Of a stretch of 48,221 bases of DNA, positions 47,680-48,221 are shown piece by piece; the stretch's first letter is position 1; every line of letters starts with the position of its first letter. Below the pieces are notes generated by a model. The model was not told the origin of the DNA and ran no database searches. It saw nothing but the letters and a program-made list of their open reading frames with translations. Source of the stretch: Blakeslea trispora (taxonomy: Eukaryota; Mucoromycota; Mucoromycetes; Mucorales; Choanephoraceae); NCBI GenBank assembly GCA_025331445.1, contig JAIWNE010000168.1:1-48221 (forward strand), in the 5' to 3' direction. The position numbers and the translations under genes are program-made.

Positions 47680-48221
47680 TTATTGACGAGCAGCAATTTC
47701 CTTAGCGGCAAGGGCAGCACGCTTAGCCATCTTGGCGTTGGACTTGGGACCCATGATACCACCACCCCAGTGACGACGGACTTCTTCCCACTTGGAGGTG
47801 AAGTTGGTGTTGACAGCAGATACAACGGTGGCCAATTCAGCCTTATCGGCTTCAGAGACTTCGGTCAAAGCAAGGGCAGTAGCGGTCTTCTTGTGAACAA
47901 GAGTACCGAGACGAGCCTTACCCTTAACGATACAGTAAGGGACACCCATCTTACGACAGAGAGCGGGCAACCAGATGACCATTTCAATGGGGTCAACATC
48001 ATCGGCAATGACAACGAATTGAGCCTTCTTGGCTTCGATCAAAGCGGTGATGTGGTTGATACCGTACTTGATGACAACAGGCTTGTCAGTCTTGGCAACT
48101 TCCTTCTTTTCGGCCTTGGCAGCAGCGGCGGCACGGAGACGATCACGCTTCTCAGTCTTGGATTCAGGTCTGTACTTGTGCAACAACTTGAAGACTTGAG
48201 TGGCAGTGTTCTTGTCCAAAA
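47680..48221 (-). CDS. RPL8: Large-subunit ribosomal protein eL8 (L7a), 5' end cut
   Basis: The minus-strand frame is open to the window edge, so the N-terminal part and start codon lie outside. It begins in [19 protein letters not shown], continues [16 protein letters not shown], and then has the L7Ae/eL30-type RNA-binding core [40 protein letters not shown] and [18 protein letters not shown]. The tail [20 protein letters not shown] ends just before the stop at 47680. Codons are more GC-ending than in its neighbours, as expected for a highly expressed gene. This is a component of the 60S subunit. Confidence 0.95.
   Translation of the reverse strand, partial: LDKNTATQVFKLLHKYRPESKTEKRDRLRAAAAAKAEKKEVAKTDKPVVIKYGINHITALIEAKKAQFVVIADDVDPIEMVIWLPALCRKMGVPYCIVKGKARLGTLVHKKTATALALTEVSEADKAELATVVSAVNTNFTSKWEEVRRHWGGGIMGPKSNAKMAKRAALAAKEIAARQ

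Overview
The window reads as nuclear DNA from a filamentous fungus, most probably a Mucorales member (Mucoromycota). It is AT-rich with long A/T homopolymers, and its genes are dense and cut by many short GT-AG introns (38 to about 90 nt). The gene set fits: a class V-type chitin synthase with a myosin-like head, Rac, topoisomerase III beta, and a Mucoromycota-style hypothetical protein. The species cannot be fixed from the sequence. I assembled the spliced models by hand; every complete one closes to a whole number of codons with good junction phases.

Layout. 1-5900 has no intact gene. It holds A-rich DNA, a roughly 1 kb inverted-repeat (foldback-like) element, microsatellites, a minus-strand pseudogene and a 150-156 bp tandem repeat with hairpins. 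5907-10134 carries TOP3B (16 exons, one of 5 nt) and a secreted EF-hand protein. 10135-12289 is a graveyard of decayed mobile-element fragments, including a TnpB/Fanzor-like relic. 12290-18041 carries Rac, a pyrimidine 5'-nucleotidase-type HAD enzyme and a large PPR protein. 18042-24748 has an F-box protein, then a frameshifted Tc1/mariner element cut off at its 3' end and abutting a lineage-specific gene. 26181-32359 is one 1,997-residue chitin synthase gene. 32506-33022 is tubulin cofactor A. 33546-37845 is a PH-LRR protein of 1,388 residues. 39300-40799 is mitochondrial processing peptidase beta. 41535-45747 holds RIB3, a GH31 enzyme with a sulfoquinovosidase signature, and FMN1. The right end has a small membrane protein and the 3' part of ribosomal protein eL8.

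How the genes relate. Most are unrelated housekeeping genes. Loose themes are cell wall and polarity (chitin synthase, Rac, PH-LRR, TBCA), mitochondria (MPP beta, PPR protein), and flavin supply (RIB3 and FMN1 flanking the GH31 gene). The most interesting points are the fungal GH31 with all five sulfoquinovose-recognition residues, the 5-nt microexon in TOP3B, the Fanzor-like relic, the structured tandem repeat, and the Tc1 fragment fused to the upstream side of a host gene. I did not find an intact, clearly novel multi-gene system.
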